Shown: in pieces, positions 44,558-54,675 of the stretch
How the letters are laid out: every line of letters starts with the position of its first letter
How positions within the stretch are numbered: the stretch's first letter is position 1
Source of the DNA: Pseudomonas sp. W4I3
Lineage (GTDB): Bacteria > Pseudomonadota > Gammaproteobacteria > Pseudomonadales > Pseudomonadaceae
DNA: 64,000 bases
NCBI RefSeq assembly: GCF_030816195.1
Contig: NZ_JAUSXS010000001.1
Coordinates: 1,511,501 to 1,575,500, forward strand
Direction of reading: 5' to 3'
Notes under the pieces: model-generated
Told to the model about the DNA's origin: nothing
What the model saw: the letters and a program-made list of their open reading frames with translations, nothing else
Databases searched by the model: none
Position numbers and translations under genes: made by a program

Positions 44558-47083
44558 TCAGTACACATCCCGGCGATAGCGGCCTTGTTCTATCAGGCGC
44601 TCCACCGCTTCACTGCCGAGGATATCCATCAGCGCCTGGTCCACACCCGTCGCCATTCCCTGCAAACTGCCGCACACATAAATTGCTGCACCTTCGGCCA
44701 GCCATTTGCGCAACACATCCGCTGACTCACGCAGGCGATCCTGCACGTAGATTTTCTCTGCCTGATCCCGCGAGAACGCCAGGTCCAGCAGGGCCAGGTC
44801 ACCGCTGGCCAGCCAGCCTTGCAGTTGTTCCTGGCACAGGTAGTCGTGGGCGATATGGCGTTCGCCGAACAGCAGCCAGTTACGCTGCTGACCGTCGGCA
44901 ATGCGCGCCTTGAGCAAGCTGCGCAGGCCGGCCAGGCCAGTGCCGTTGCCCAGCAGGATCAGCGGCACCGGCGCATCGGGCAGGTGGAAGCCGCTGTTGC
45001 GGCGCAGGCGCAGGCTGATGCCCGCGCCGATGGCGGCGTGTTCGGTCAGCCAGCCGGAACCCAGGCCGAGGCTGCCGTCTGCGTGCCGCTCCTGACGCAC
45101 GATCAGCTCCAGCACGCCGTCGCTGGCAATCGAGGCGATGGAATATTCCCGCAGGCTCAGCGGTATCAGCGCATCGACCAGGGCCTGGGCGTGCAGGCCG
45201 ACCAAGTGTGTGCGGTTGTCCGGCAATTGGCGCGTGGCCAGGGCCTGGTTGAGCGTTTGCGACAGGCCTTCGATCAACACGCCGTCGCTGCCCAAGAGGC
45301 CAAGCCCTTCCAGGAAGTGTTCGACGGCCTGCGGGCCATTGCGCGGCAGGATTTCCACCAGGTCACCGGCCAGCCAACTGACCGGTGCGGGCGGCGTGAG
45401 GCCCAGCAGGTACACGGCGGAACCGACGCTGCCAGGGTTGAGCAGGCTGCGTTGGCTCAGGGTCCAGGTTTCAAACCGGGCCGCTTGCCAGGCGGCAGCC
45501 GGCGCGTGACCGGTGAGCTGGCCGAGCTGTTGTTGCCAGGTCAGCAAGGCGTCGGTGTCGCCGCTGTCGACCTCCACCGGCGCAAACAGCGGGTTGCCGC
45601 CCTGGTGGGTCAGCCAGAAATGCAGGCGCCGGGCAAAGCCGCAGAAGTGCTCGTACTGCCGGTCACCCAGGGCCAGCACCGAGTAGTTCAAACCCTTGAG
45701 CGACACATCCTGACCCAGCACGCTGCGTTCAAAGCCACGGGCGCTGTCCGGCGCTTCACCGTCGCCGAACGTGCTGACCACGAACAGCGCATTTTCTGAC
45801 TGGCTCAGGTCGCGCTGGCTAAGACTGCCCAAGGGCTGAACCTTCACTGGCAATCCTGCCGCCTGCAACTGACCGGCCGTCTGCCAGGCCAATTGTTCGG
45901 CGAAACCGCTCTGGCTGGCAAAGCCGATCAGCCAGGCCGGGGCATCGCTTGCGTGGGCCTCAAGACCCTTGCGCGCGTCCCTGACCTGGCGTTTCTTGCG
46001 GCGTCGATCAAGGTAGAGCAACCAGCCGGTAATGAAGAACAGTGGCATGCACAACGCGCTCACGGTGAGCACGATCCGTCCTGCCAGGCCCCAATAGCTG
46101 CCGGTGTGCAGGGCATAGACGCTGGTCAGCAACTGCGCCTTGTAGCTTTTGCTGGCGTAGCGGTCATGGGATTTGACCTCGCCGGTGGCCGGGTCCAGGT
46201 TGATCTGGTTCAGCGCACGGTCATGGGGCGAGTCTTCCAGCAGGTAAAACACCGTGGCCGGTTGCCCGGCGATGGCCGGCATGCGGATGTTGTAGGCGCT
46301 CAAACCCGGGCCTGCGTTGCTGTAGATGCTGCTCCACATCGCTTCGTAGTTGGCCACGGGTGCCGGGCCTGCGGGCGGCGGGCCGCGCTTGCGCATGCGC
46401 TCGTTCTGCGGTGCATCGGAGAGCAGTTGGGTCACGCCACGGTTGAACCAGTCGTAGGACCAATACAGCCCGGTCAGCGCGGCCAGCAGGTAGAACAGCA
46501 GGCACCAGGTGCCGAACACCGAGTGCAGGTCCCAATTGAAGCTGCGGCCCTTCTTGCGCCAGTCCAGGGTCAACCACACGCGCCAGTTGGTGACCTGGCG
46601 CGGCCAGCGCAGGTACAGGCCGGAAAGGCAGAAGAACAGCAGGATCAGGGTGCAGGCGCCGGTGATGTTGCGGCCGGTGTCGCCGATGGCGAGGAAGCGG
46701 TGCAATTGCAGGATAAAGCCGAAGACATCCTGGCCGACGGCGTCGCCCATGTAATCGCCGGTATACGGGTCGAAGTAGCGCATCTGGCCACGGCGCTCGC
46801 CCGGTAGTGGGGTGAAGGACACACGGCCGGCGTTGCCGCTTTCGCTTTCCACCCACAGCATCGCGACGGTCTTGCCTTCGGTAGCTTCCAGCTTACGTAC
46901 CAGCTCGGCGGGCGGCAGTACACCCGCCTCACGTTTTTGCACGTTCAAGACCGTGGGGTTGAGCGCCCGCAGGATTTCATCCTGGAACGAGTACGCGGCC
47001 CCGGTGACCCCCATCAAGGCCAGCACCAGCCCGGCCGTGATGCCGAAGAACCAATGCAACTGGAACAGGGTTTTCTTCAACAC
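44558..47083 (-). CDS. piuB: PepSY-domain flavoreductase linked to iron uptake (PiuB-like)
   Basis: 841-residue inner-membrane fusion protein. Residues 1-370 form a PepSY-TM region with four membrane helices ([21 protein letters not shown] at the start). Residues about 390-530 are a flavodoxin domain ([31 protein letters not shown]), and the rest is a ferredoxin-reductase-like FAD/NAD(P) module ([22 protein letters not shown]). Such proteins are thought to reduce ferric siderophore iron. It follows piuA in the same direction beyond a terminator; the P. aeruginosa equivalent is PA4513. Confidence 0.88.
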   Translation of the reverse strand: MLKKTLFQLHWFFGITAGLVLALMGVTGAAYSFQDEILRALNPTVLNVQKREAGVLPPAELVRKLEATEGKTVAMLWVESESGNAGRVSFTPLPGERRGQMRYFDPYTGDYMGDAVGQDVFGFILQLHRFLAIGDTGRNITGACTLILLFFCLSGLYLRWPRQVTNWRVWLTLDWRKKGRSFNWDLHSVFGTWCLLFYLLAALTGLYWSYDWFNRGVTQLLSDAPQNERMRKRGPPPAGPAPVANYEAMWSSIYSNAGPGLSAYNIRMPAIAGQPATVFYLLEDSPHDRALNQINLDPATGEVKSHDRYASKSYKAQLLTSVYALHTGSYWGLAGRIVLTVSALCMPLFFITGWLLYLDRRRKKRQVRDARKGLEAHASDAPAWLIGFASQSGFAEQLAWQTAGQLQAAGLPVKVQPLGSLSQRDLSQSENALFVVSTFGDGEAPDSARGFERSVLGQDVSLKGLNYSVLALGDRQYEHFCGFARRLHFWLTHQGGNPLFAPVEVDSGDTDALLTWQQQLGQLTGHAPAAAWQAARFETWTLSQRSLLNPGSVGSAVYLLGLTPPAPVSWLAGDLVEILPRNGPQAVEHFLEGLGLLGSDGVLIEGLSQTLNQALATRQLPDNRTHLVGLHAQALVDALIPLSLREYSIASIASDGVLELIVRQERHADGSLGLGSGWLTEHAAIGAGISLRLRRNSGFHLPDAPVPLILLGNGTGLAGLRSLLKARIADGQQRNWLLFGERHIAHDYLCQEQLQGWLASGDLALLDLAFSRDQAEKIYVQDRLRESADVLRKWLAEGAAIYVCGSLQGMATGVDQALMDILGSEAVERLIEQGRYRRDVY

Positions 47084-47167
47084 GTCGGAGCGCCTCGCTT
47101 AGCTGGATATAGGTGTCACGGCGCGCATTATGCCGTGGGTTATCAAGAAAAATTCTGTTTTACACAC

Positions 47168-47196
47168 AAAAGCCCCACGCATCCGATGCGTGGGGC
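47168..47196 (-). terminator. intrinsic terminator after piuA
   Basis: GCCCCACGCAT / ATGCGTGGGGC hairpin (3-nt loop) followed, on the minus strand, by TTTTGTGTG. It separates piuA from piuB. Confidence 0.88.
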
Positions 47197-47218
47197 CTTG
47201 GGCGAACATTGACTGCTT

Positions 47219-49510
47219 TTAGAAGTGGAAGCTGGTGGTCAACAGCGCCGTGCGACCGGCCGCCTGGTTGGCGAAGTGCGCCGAGTAGGCCTTGTCGTAG
47301 TAGGTTTTGTCGGTCAGGTTCTGCACGTTCAACTGCAGGTCAACGTTCTTTGTCAGCTTGTAGCTGGCCATGGCGTCGTAGCGGGTGTAGGACGGCACGT
47401 ATACGGTGTTGCCCGCATCGCCGTACACCTCGTCGACGTAGAAGGCGCCGCCGCCGACGGTCAACTTGGGCGTGATGTCATAGGTGGTCCACAGGCTGAA
47501 GGAGTTCTTCGGTGTGTTGGGCATTTGGTTGCCTTTGTTAGAGCCGGCAGCGACGACGTTTTGACGGTTGCCGATTTTGCCCGGGTCTACCAGCTCGCTT
47601 TTCAGATAGCTGTAGCCAGCAAATACTTGCCACTGATCAGTGATTTTGCCGCTGGCCGACAACTCCAGGCCATCGACTCGGGATTCGCCGCCGTTTTCGA
47701 AGGTGTTGGAATTCACCAGGATCCGTGTGTTTTTCTTCTCGGTGCGGAATACGGCAGCCGTTAAGGACAGGCGGTTGTGAAACAGATCCCACTTGGTGCC
47801 CAGCTCATAGTTGACGGTCTCTTCGGGTTTCAGATCGCTGGTGTTGATGCCGGTGACGAAACCATTGGTTTCCTGACCTTCACCGACCAAGCCGCCAACT
47901 GGCGAGGCCGATGTGGCGTAGGACGTGTAGACGCTACCGTTTTCCAAGGGCTTCCAGACAAGCCCGGCCTGCCAGTTGAAAAACTGACTGTCATCCTTGA
48001 GCTTGGTACGGCCCGTCGTGGCATTGGTGTTGGCTTGCGTGTCGAAGGTGTCGTAGCGCAGGCCAACGTTGAGCAGCCATTTAGGATCGAGTTCGATGGT
48101 GTCGAATGCGTAGGCAGCACGGCTGGTGGCCTTGGTGTTGGTGCCGTTGTAGTTGCGCGCGATGCTGCCGTTCCAGGCATCGTCCGGATTTGGGTTGCTC
48201 AGCGAGGTGCAATTACCGCCCACGCCGCCTTTGCCCACATTGCACACCGGGTTGCTGTTAGGGCTGACGGTGTAGCCACTGACACGGGTTTCTTCACCGG
48301 TGAATTCCAGGCCGGTGGAGTAGGAGTGCTTCATACCCGCCAGTTGGAAGTTACCAAACAGATCGGTCTGGTTAGTGGTAGTTGTGGTGGTGGACACACG
48401 ACTGTTGGCGCGACGCCATACGGTGCCAAACTGGTTGACGTTGTGCTGGCTGTCATCAGGTTGCGTCAATACATAGTCCTGACCGGTGCTGCCATGGCGC
48501 AGTGTGTTTTTCAGCGTCATGTTGTCGCTCAGGTCGTGCTCGATGGAGAACGTGCTGATGTCGGCGCGGGTCTTGCGGAAGTCACGGCTTTTTAAGCCGT
48601 AGAAGTTACTGCCGTCGCCGCCATCGGTAGGTTTGTCGTGAACGTGCACGGCATTTGGGGCTTTGCTGCCATAGCCATAGGGAACCCCCGAATCCGGCAG
48701 GTCGTCGCTTTCCATGTGGTAGTAGCTGAGGTTGACGCGGGTCGGTGTGCCCAGGCCGAAAGTCAGCGACGGTGCCACACCCCAACGGTCATAGTTCACC
48801 GCGTCGCGGCCGGCCACGTTCTGTTCGTGGCTCATCAGGTTCAGGCGGAACGCGGCGCTGTCGTCGAGGAACTGGCGGTTCACGTCCAGCACATAGCGGC
48901 GCGTCTGGTCGGAACCGTAAGTGAAGCCACCGTTGGTGAAGTCCCGCGCTTGCGGGGTTTTGCTCACCAGGTTGAGGCTGCCACCGGCTGAGCCACGCCC
49001 GCCGAACGATGAGTTCGGGCCCTTGCTCACTTCGATGGACTCGATGTCGAAGATCTCCCGGCTCTGGCCGCCCGTATCACGCACGCCGTCCAGGTAGGTG
49101 TCGCCCTGGGCGTCGAAACCGCGGATGAACGGACGGTCGCCCTGAGGGTTGCCGCCTTCACCGGCGCCGAAGGTAATGCCCGGTACGGTGCGCAAGGCAT
49201 CTTGCAGCGAGGTGGCGGCGGTGTCCTTGAGCACTTGTTGCGGGACAACGGTGACCGAGCGCGGTGTGTCCACCAGCGGTGCGGTGTATTTCTGCGAAGA
49301 GGCTTTTTCCACCTGGTAGGAGGGGGTGTCCTGCTCCTGACCGGTAATGTTGGTGGCGCCGAGGGAAATAGGGGTGCGCTCGCCTTGTGGTTCGGTATTT
49401 TCAGCCGCCTGCGCCAAATGGGCGGCAGAGCTGGCGCTGAGGGCAACGCCGATGGCCGAAGCCAGCATGCGTGGTGAACTGGCGGTTGTTGTTGGTTTAG
49501 TGCGCGACAT
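47219..49510 (-). CDS. piuA: TonB-dependent catecholate-type siderophore receptor (PiuA/Fiu-like)
   Basis: Outer-membrane active transporter for ferric siderophores; the Fiu/PiuA group also admits catechol-bearing beta-lactams. Signal peptide at the N-terminus ([20 protein letters not shown]), then a plug domain ([51 protein letters not shown]) and a 22-strand barrel ending in Phe (TSFHF). 763 residues from MSRTKP, which has GAAAGGA upstream; a longer frame to 49573 is not used. Faces piuC across a putative Fur site. Confidence 0.92.
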   Translation of the reverse strand: MSRTKPTTTASSPRMLASAIGVALSASSAAHLAQAAENTEPQGERTPISLGATNITGQEQDTPSYQVEKASSQKYTAPLVDTPRSVTVVPQQVLKDTAATSLQDALRTVPGITFGAGEGGNPQGDRPFIRGFDAQGDTYLDGVRDTGGQSREIFDIESIEVSKGPNSSFGGRGSAGGSLNLVSKTPQARDFTNGGFTYGSDQTRRYVLDVNRQFLDDSAAFRLNLMSHEQNVAGRDAVNYDRWGVAPSLTFGLGTPTRVNLSYYHMESDDLPDSGVPYGYGSKAPNAVHVHDKPTDGGDGSNFYGLKSRDFRKTRADISTFSIEHDLSDNMTLKNTLRHGSTGQDYVLTQPDDSQHNVNQFGTVWRRANSRVSTTTTTTNQTDLFGNFQLAGMKHSYSTGLEFTGEETRVSGYTVSPNSNPVCNVGKGGVGGNCTSLSNPNPDDAWNGSIARNYNGTNTKATSRAAYAFDTIELDPKWLLNVGLRYDTFDTQANTNATTGRTKLKDDSQFFNWQAGLVWKPLENGSVYTSYATSASPVGGLVGEGQETNGFVTGINTSDLKPEETVNYELGTKWDLFHNRLSLTAAVFRTEKKNTRILVNSNTFENGGESRVDGLELSASGKITDQWQVFAGYSYLKSELVDPGKIGNRQNVVAAGSNKGNQMPNTPKNSFSLWTTYDITPKLTVGGGAFYVDEVYGDAGNTVYVPSYTRYDAMASYKLTKNVDLQLNVQNLTDKTYYDKAYSAHFANQAAGRTALLTTSFHF

Positions 49511-49573
49511 GACGTGTCCTTTCCCCAAGGATGTGAGGTCGCGGAATATAGGGCTAACAAGACTTTCTATCAA

Positions 49574-49600
49574 TTGCGATACATTGCTATTCGCATTGAA
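49574..49600. promoter_or_regulatory. candidate Fur box between piuA and piuC
   Basis: Read on the minus strand, AATGCGAATAGCAATGTATC resembles Pseudomonas Fur sites (AATGCGAATNATTATCATT); the ends GCGATA / TATTCGC form a palindrome. It lies 64 nt before piuA and 116 nt before piuC, in a region rich in A/T. Confidence 0.5.
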
Positions 49601-49715
49601 TTTACATTCTTTACACTTTCGGCTTACGGTTTTTACGCGCTGCTTCGTCCCGGCGTTTTACAGGGAGGATAAGAATCAATACCATTGGCGCCTCTCTGAT
49701 CACAGGTATTGCCCC

Positions 49716-50396
49716 ATGTTGCTGCACATTCCCGGCCTGTTCTCTCGCGAGGAGGTGCAGCGCATTCGCCAAGCCCTGGAAGAGGCCGAATGGGCCGACG
49801 GCAAAGTCACCGCCGGGCATCAATCGGCCAAAGCCAAGCACAACCTGCAATTGCCCGAGGGCCATCCGTTGGCCAAGGAAATCGGCGCGGCGATGCTCGA
49901 GCGCCTGTGGAGCAACCCGCTGTTTATGTCAGCGGCGTTACCGCACAAGGTGTTTCCGCCGTTGCTCAACTGCTACACCGCGGGTGGCAGTTTCGACTTT
50001 CATATCGACAACGCCGTGCGCCAACCCAAAGGCAGCCACGAGCGCGTGCGCACCGACCTGTCATCCACGCTGTTCTTCAGCGACCCCGACGAATACGACG
50101 GCGGCGAACTGGAGATCCAGGACACCTTCGGCCTGCAGCGCGTCAAGCTGCCCGCCGGCGACATGGTGCTGTATCCCGGCTCCAGCCTGCACAAGGTCAA
50201 TGCCGTAACCCGTGGTACGCGCTACGCCTCGTTCTTCTGGACCCAAAGCCTGGTGCGTGAAGACAGCCAGCGCACCCTGCTGTTTGAAATGGACGGCGCC
50301 ATCCAGCAACTGAGCCGCGACGTGCCGGACCATCCGGCGCTGATCCAGCTCACCGGCACCTACCACAACCTGTTGCGTCGCTGGGTCGAGGTCTGA
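49716..50396 (+). CDS. piuC: Fe(II)/2-oxoglutarate dioxygenase PiuC (PKHD-type hydroxylase)
   Basis: 226-residue cupin-fold dioxygenase encoded next to siderophore receptors; its substrate is not established. Iron ligands are in FDFHIDNAV (His and Asp, near residue 96) and [18 protein letters not shown] (His, near 158), with the 2-oxoglutarate Arg in the latter. Start at [10 protein letters not shown]; the frame runs much further upstream but through the promoter region. Co-transcribed with the Sel1 gene one nucleotide away. Confidence 0.94.
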   Translation: MLLHIPGLFSREEVQRIRQALEEAEWADGKVTAGHQSAKAKHNLQLPEGHPLAKEIGAAMLERLWSNPLFMSAALPHKVFPPLLNCYTAGGSFDFHIDNAVRQPKGSHERVRTDLSSTLFFSDPDEYDGGELEIQDTFGLQRVKLPAGDMVLYPGSSLHKVNAVTRGTRYASFFWTQSLVREDSQRTLLFEMDGAIQQLSRDVPDHPALIQLTGTYHNLLRRWVEV

Positions 50397-50397
50397 G

Positions 50398-51147
50398 ATG
50401 GGATTCCTGTTGCGTCGCCAGGAAGTGCTCAACGTCGAGCAACTGCAATCGATGCTCGATGATTCGCCGGTGCGCGCTGCCCAGGCGATCCTGATCGCGG
50501 CCAGGGAAGGCGTGGTGGATGCCCAGGCCCTGCTCGGGCAGATCCTGCTGGAAGGACGTGGCATCGCCCGCGATGAAGCGCTGGCGCTGCGCTGGTTCCG
50601 TATTGCCGCGCAGGGCGGGCACTTGATGGCGCGCAATATGGCCGGGCGTTGCCTGGAGCACGGTTGGGGCTGCGCGGCCGATGAAGCGGCGGCTGCGCGG
50701 GAATACCGGCTGGCAGCAGCGGCCGGGTTGGATTGGGGGCAGTACAACTATGCCAATCTTCTGGCAACCGGTCGCGGAGTCGCTGAGAACCAGGTTCAGG
50801 CACTGGCGCTGTATCGCCAGGCCGCCGAGCAGGGTCACGCCAAGTCGATGAACCTGCTTGGGCGTTACCTGGAAGACGGACAGCATTGCGCCAAAGACCT
50901 CGAGGCGGCTGTCGAGTGGTATCGCCGTTCAGCCCACGCTGGGGATTTCCGCGGGCAATTCAGCCATGCGGCGGTGCTGGCCGACAGCGGCCAGATCGAC
51001 GCGGCGCTGGAGTGGTTGCACAAGGCGCTGGCAGGCGGGAATCTCACATTCCTGCGAACGGCACACAAGGCGTTGGCACTGGCGGATGATCCGCGAATTC
51101 GCGCCATGGCCCAGGCTTACCAACAACGAGCCGCAGCCTTTTCCTGA
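50398..51147 (+). CDS. Sel1-repeat (TPR-like) protein
   Basis: 249-residue protein made of 5-6 Sel1-like repeats of about 36 residues (for example AQALLGQILLEGRGIARDE, YNYANLLATGRGVAENQ and SMNLLGRYLEDGQHCAKD). No signal peptide is evident, so it is probably cytoplasmic and mediates protein contacts. It starts one base after the piuC stop; the same piuC-Sel1 pair exists in P. aeruginosa (PA4515-PA4516). Specific role unknown. Confidence 0.9.
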   Translation: MGFLLRRQEVLNVEQLQSMLDDSPVRAAQAILIAAREGVVDAQALLGQILLEGRGIARDEALALRWFRIAAQGGHLMARNMAGRCLEHGWGCAADEAAAAREYRLAAAAGLDWGQYNYANLLATGRGVAENQVQALALYRQAAEQGHAKSMNLLGRYLEDGQHCAKDLEAAVEWYRRSAHAGDFRGQFSHAAVLADSGQIDAALEWLHKALAGGNLTFLRTAHKALALADDPRIRAMAQAYQQRAAAFS

Positions 51148-51154
51148 GCCATAA

Positions 51155-51185
51155 AAAAAGCCCATGACAGGTCATGGGCTTTTTC
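51155..51185 (+). terminator. intrinsic terminator, shared by the converging Sel1 and speC genes
   Basis: AAAAGCCCATGAC / GTCATGGGCTTTT, 2-nt loop, with A- and T-runs on both sides, so it can work in both directions. Confidence 0.92.
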
Positions 51186-51218
51186 TTGCAGCTTGTAGCT
51201 TAAAACTCAGCGCTGCTC

Positions 51219-52382
51219 TTAAACATAAAACGACTTCAACGGCGGAAACCCGTTGAACTCCACCGCGCTGTAGCTGGTGGTGTAGGCACCGGTCGACAGC
51301 CAGTACAAACGGTCACCGATCGCCAGGTTCAGCGGCAGGCCGTACTTATAGTTTTCGTACATGATGTCGGCGCTGTCGCAGGTCGGGCCGGCGATGACCA
51401 CTTCTTCCATCTCGCCTTTCTTCTCGGTCCAGATCGGGAACTTGATGGCTTCGTCCATGGTTTCGATCAGGCCGGAGAATTTGCCCACATCCGTGTACAC
51501 CCAGCGCTCGACGGCGGTGCGCGACTTACGCGCCACCAGCACCACTTCGCTGACCAGGATGCCGGCGTTGGCAATCAACGAGCGGCCGGGTTCCAGGATG
51601 ATTTCCGGCAAGTCGTCACCGAAGTCTTCCTTGAGGAAACGGATGATTTCTTCCGCGTAGGTTTCCAGGCTGTTGGTGCGGGTGATGTAGTTGGCCGGGA
51701 AGCCACCGCCCATGTTGATCAGCTTCAGGTGAATGCCGTCTTCTTCCTTCAGGCGTTCGAAGATCACTTTGACCTTGGCGATCGCCGCGTCCCACACGCT
51801 GATGTCGCGCTGCTGGGAACCGACGTGGAACGAGATGCCGTAAGGCACCAGACCCAGGTCACGGGCAAGGATCAGCAGGTCCATGGCCATGTCGGTCTGG
51901 CAGCCGAACTTGCGCGACAAAGGCCAGTCAGCCGTGGTCGAACCTTCGGTGAGGATGCGCACATAGACTTTCGAGCCCGGCGCGGCCTTGGCGATGTTGC
52001 GCAGGTCGGCTTCGGAGTCGGTGGAGAACAGGCGCACGCCTTTCTCGTAGAAGTAGCGGATGTCCTTGGATTTCTTGATGGTGTTGCCGTAGCTGATACG
52101 GTCGGCGCTGACGCCGCGGTCCATGACCTTGTCCAGCTCGTAGATCGACGCGATGTCGAAGCTCGAACCCTTGTCTTTCAACAGGTCGATGATCTCGACG
52201 GCCGGGTTGGCCTTGACCGCGTAATACACCTTGGCGAATTCGAAACCGGCGCGCAGGTCATCGTAGGCCTGGCTGATCATCGCGGTGTCGATCACCACGA
52301 ACGGGGTTTCCTGTTTGTCGGCGAACGCCTTCATTTTGTCAAAAGTGGCGCGTGCGAAGTAGTCTTCGACGTTGATCGACAT
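51219..52382 (-). CDS. speC: PLP-dependent ornithine/lysine decarboxylase
   Basis: Alanine-racemase-fold (type III) decarboxylase that makes putrescine, and perhaps cadaverine. The PLP lysine is in YYAVKANP (near residue 47), the glycine-rich phosphate-binding loop is in INMGGGFPANY (near 205), and the catalytic Cys of the partner subunit is in AGPTCDSADIM (near 325). 387 residues from MSINVED; TAGGAG precedes the ATG. The leader contains a terminator-like hairpin about 110 nt upstream. Confidence 0.93.
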   Translation of the reverse strand: MSINVEDYFARATFDKMKAFADKQETPFVVIDTAMISQAYDDLRAGFEFAKVYYAVKANPAVEIIDLLKDKGSSFDIASIYELDKVMDRGVSADRISYGNTIKKSKDIRYFYEKGVRLFSTDSEADLRNIAKAAPGSKVYVRILTEGSTTADWPLSRKFGCQTDMAMDLLILARDLGLVPYGISFHVGSQQRDISVWDAAIAKVKVIFERLKEEDGIHLKLINMGGGFPANYITRTNSLETYAEEIIRFLKEDFGDDLPEIILEPGRSLIANAGILVSEVVLVARKSRTAVERWVYTDVGKFSGLIETMDEAIKFPIWTEKKGEMEEVVIAGPTCDSADIMYENYKYGLPLNLAIGDRLYWLSTGAYTTSYSAVEFNGFPPLKSFYV

Positions 52383-52745
52383 GCTGGGAACTCCTAAGGG
52401 CAAACTGTAGTAATCAATGGGTGCAACTGAACGTCCTCCGTATCCCCACTTTGGTTCGCCTACTTCCCAAGGCATGTCGCCGAAAGCAAAAAGGCCATGG
52501 GCTACGCTGCCCTTGGCCTTGCTGTCTCGTCGTCAGTACTTGAGCCGGATGGATCGTTTCCAGCATGGACGTTCGGCGCGAACTTTAGGGCTTGACGGGC
52601 GTGGGATCAACTAAAAATGTCGCGTTTTTGCACGCGTTCGTCGCGCGGCCGCGTGCAGCTCCTTATGTAACCGACCGGTGTGACGGATTGATGTTCCCCG
52701 CAGAAGGGAAATTGAGGGTGCCTATCTGATTCACCACAGGGCAAA
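52383..52745. other. speC leader region without genes
   Basis: Noncoding apart from short open frames. It holds the speC leader with a terminator-like hairpin (52487-52520) and, beyond about 52530, no features I can support; a REP repeat follows at 52746. Confidence 0.6.
52487..52520 (-). terminator. terminator-like hairpin in the speC leader
   Basis: On the minus strand AAGGCCAAGGGC, loop AGCGTA, GCCCATGGCCTT followed by TTTTTGC: a 12-bp stem with one T-T mismatch and a U-tract. It lies about 105 nt before the speC ATG, so it could end a leader RNA (attenuation) or an independent small RNA. Confidence 0.6.
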
Positions 52746-52834
52746 TGTGGGAGGGGGCTTGCTCCCGATAGCGGTGTGTCAGTCACGTCATCAGTCACTG
52801 AACCATCGCCATCGGGAGCAAGCCCCCTCCCACA
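52746..52834. repeat. REP-doublet palindrome (TGTGGGAGGGGG family)
   Basis: Intact copy with outer arms TGTGGGAGGGGGCTTGCTCC / GGAGCAAGCCCCCTCCCACA; between speC leader and the opu operon end. Confidence 0.93.
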
Positions 52835-52856
52835 TTTTTAACCTCTGGGTGTCAGG

Positions 52857-54014
52857 TCAGGCCAGGGCGGTCTCGGCCGGGGAGACGATACTGGTCTTGC
52901 CCCCACGCGACTTGCCGGAGCTCAAATACTCGGCAATCGACTCCTGGGTCACTTCACCCAGGAACACACGCTCGGCATCCATCACCGGCAACCACGAACG
53001 GTTGAACTCGTACATGCGCGACAGCAGGATGCGCAGGTGCTCGTCATACGCCGCCGTGGCGTTGAACTCACGCAGATACTGGCCGCAGGTACCGGTCTGA
53101 CGGTGCAAGTCGCGACGGCGTACGTAGCCCAGCGCCTTGTTCTCGGCGCAGGTGACCACCACATAGCGGCGGTCATGCTCGTCCATCAGCTCCAGCGCAT
53201 CGGCCACTGGCGTTTCCGGGCTCACCGATGGCGCGTTGTCCGCGGCATCTTCGGCCTTCACCAACAGCAGGCGCTTGAGGGTGCTGTCCTGACCGACGAA
53301 GTTGCTCACGAACTCGTCCGCCGGGTGTGCCAGCAGCGTATCGGGATGGTCGATCTGCAGCAGCTTGCCAGCACGGAAGATCGCGATCTTGTCGCCCAGC
53401 TTGATGGCCTCGTCGATGTCGTGGCTGACCATGATCACGGTCTTGTTCAGCGCGCGCTGCATCTCGAAGAACTCGTTCTGGATCATCTCGCGGTTGATCG
53501 GGTCGACCGCCCCGAACGGTTCGTCCATCAGCAGCAACGGCGCATCAGCCGCCAGGGCGCGAATCACGCCGATGCGCTGTTGCTGACCACCGGACAGTTC
53601 ACGCGGATAGCGGTGCAGGTACTGCTTGGGCTCCAGCTTGATCATGCTCATCAGTTCGCGAGCGCGGTCGTGACATTTCTGCTTGTCCCAGCCGAGCAGC
53701 TTGGGCACCACCACGATGTTTTCTTCGATGGTCATGTTCGGGAACAGGCCGATCTGCTGGATCACGTAGCCGATATTACGGCGCAGGGTCACTTCGTCGA
53801 GGTCGGTGGTGTCTTCGCCGTTGATCAGGATCTTGCCCGAGCTGGGCTTGATCAGGCGGTTGATCATTTTCAACGTCGTACTCTTGCCGCAGCCCGACGG
53901 GCCGAGGAATACGCAAATTTCGCCTTCGTTGACGGTCAGGCTTACATCGTTGACGGCGGTGACAGTCTTGCCGTTGCTTTGAAAAGTCTTGGACAGATTT
54001 TGAAGTTCGATCAT
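52857..54014 (-). CDS. osmoprotectant ABC transporter ATP-binding protein (OpuCA-like)
   Basis: ATPase of a glycine-betaine/choline type uptake system. Walker A GPSGCGKST (near residue 37), signature LSGGQQQR (near 140), Walker B LLLMDEPFGAVDP, and two C-terminal CBS domains (about 255-375) as in OpuA/OpuC ATPases, which sense ionic strength. 385 residues from MIELQNLSKTF; the ATG overlaps the downstream-numbered permease stop by 4 nt. Last gene of a four-gene operon. Confidence 0.92.
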   Translation of the reverse strand: MIELQNLSKTFQSNGKTVTAVNDVSLTVNEGEICVFLGPSGCGKSTTLKMINRLIKPSSGKILINGEDTTDLDEVTLRRNIGYVIQQIGLFPNMTIEENIVVVPKLLGWDKQKCHDRARELMSMIKLEPKQYLHRYPRELSGGQQQRIGVIRALAADAPLLLMDEPFGAVDPINREMIQNEFFEMQRALNKTVIMVSHDIDEAIKLGDKIAIFRAGKLLQIDHPDTLLAHPADEFVSNFVGQDSTLKRLLLVKAEDAADNAPSVSPETPVADALELMDEHDRRYVVVTCAENKALGYVRRRDLHRQTGTCGQYLREFNATAAYDEHLRILLSRMYEFNRSWLPVMDAERVFLGEVTQESIAEYLSSGKSRGGKTSIVSPAETALA

Positions 54015-54664
54015 TTGAGCAATCCTTTTGGAGTCAGCGAGCGTTGCAGCCATTGCAGGAGCAGGTCGGCGAAGATGGCCAGGAGACTGACCAGCACGGC
54101 GCCGACGATCAGCATCGACATGTCGCTGCGGCTGATGGAAGCCAGAATAAGTACACCCAGGCCACCGGCGCCGATGGTGGCGGCGATGGTCATCACACCG
54201 ATGTTCATCACCACCGCGGTGCGCACGCCGGCGAGGATCACTGGCACGGCAATCGGCAGTTCGACCATGCGCAGGCGCTGGCCAAAGGTCATGCCGATGC
54301 CCTTGGCGGCCTCGCGAATACCCGGTTCGACACCGGTGAGCGCCAGGTAGGTGTTACGCATGATCGGCAGCAGGGAGTAGAGGAACACGGCGGTAATCGC
54401 CGGCATCGGCCCCAGGCCCTGGCCGAACTTGGAGTAGAACGGCAGCAGCAGGCCGAACAGCGCGATGGACGGTACGGTCAGCAGCACCGTGGCACTGGCC
54501 TGCAGCGGGCCGGCCAGGGTGGGGAAACGCGTCATCAGGATGCCCAGGGGCACGCCGATCAGGATCGCGAGGATAACCGCGATGCCGACCAGGGTGATGT
54601 GCTGCCAGGTCAGGTGCAGGACTTGGGTCCAATCAAGGTGGGAAAAGGCGTTCAAAAATTCCAT
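54011..54664 (-). CDS. osmoprotectant ABC transporter permease 1
   Basis: 217-residue permease with about five helices and the BPD-type ABC permease EAA loop (GIREAAKGIGMTFGQRLRMVELP, given in part). It resembles OpuCB/YehW. The gene lies between the ATPase gene and the substrate-binding gene of the operon. Confidence 0.9.
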   Translation of the reverse strand: MEFLNAFSHLDWTQVLHLTWQHITLVGIAVILAILIGVPLGILMTRFPTLAGPLQASATVLLTVPSIALFGLLLPFYSKFGQGLGPMPAITAVFLYSLLPIMRNTYLALTGVEPGIREAAKGIGMTFGQRLRMVELPIAVPVILAGVRTAVVMNIGVMTIAATIGAGGLGVLILASISRSDMSMLIVGAVLVSLLAIFADLLLQWLQRSLTPKGLLK

Positions 54665-54675
54665 GTCTTTTCCTC

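Noticed and set aside
44819-45799. 326-codon frame antisense to piuB
   Set aside because: Biased mirror frame; piuB is a continuous 841-residue protein.
53037-54350. 437-codon forward frame across the osmoprotectant ATPase
   Set aside because: Antisense to a gene with Walker A, signature and CBS domains.
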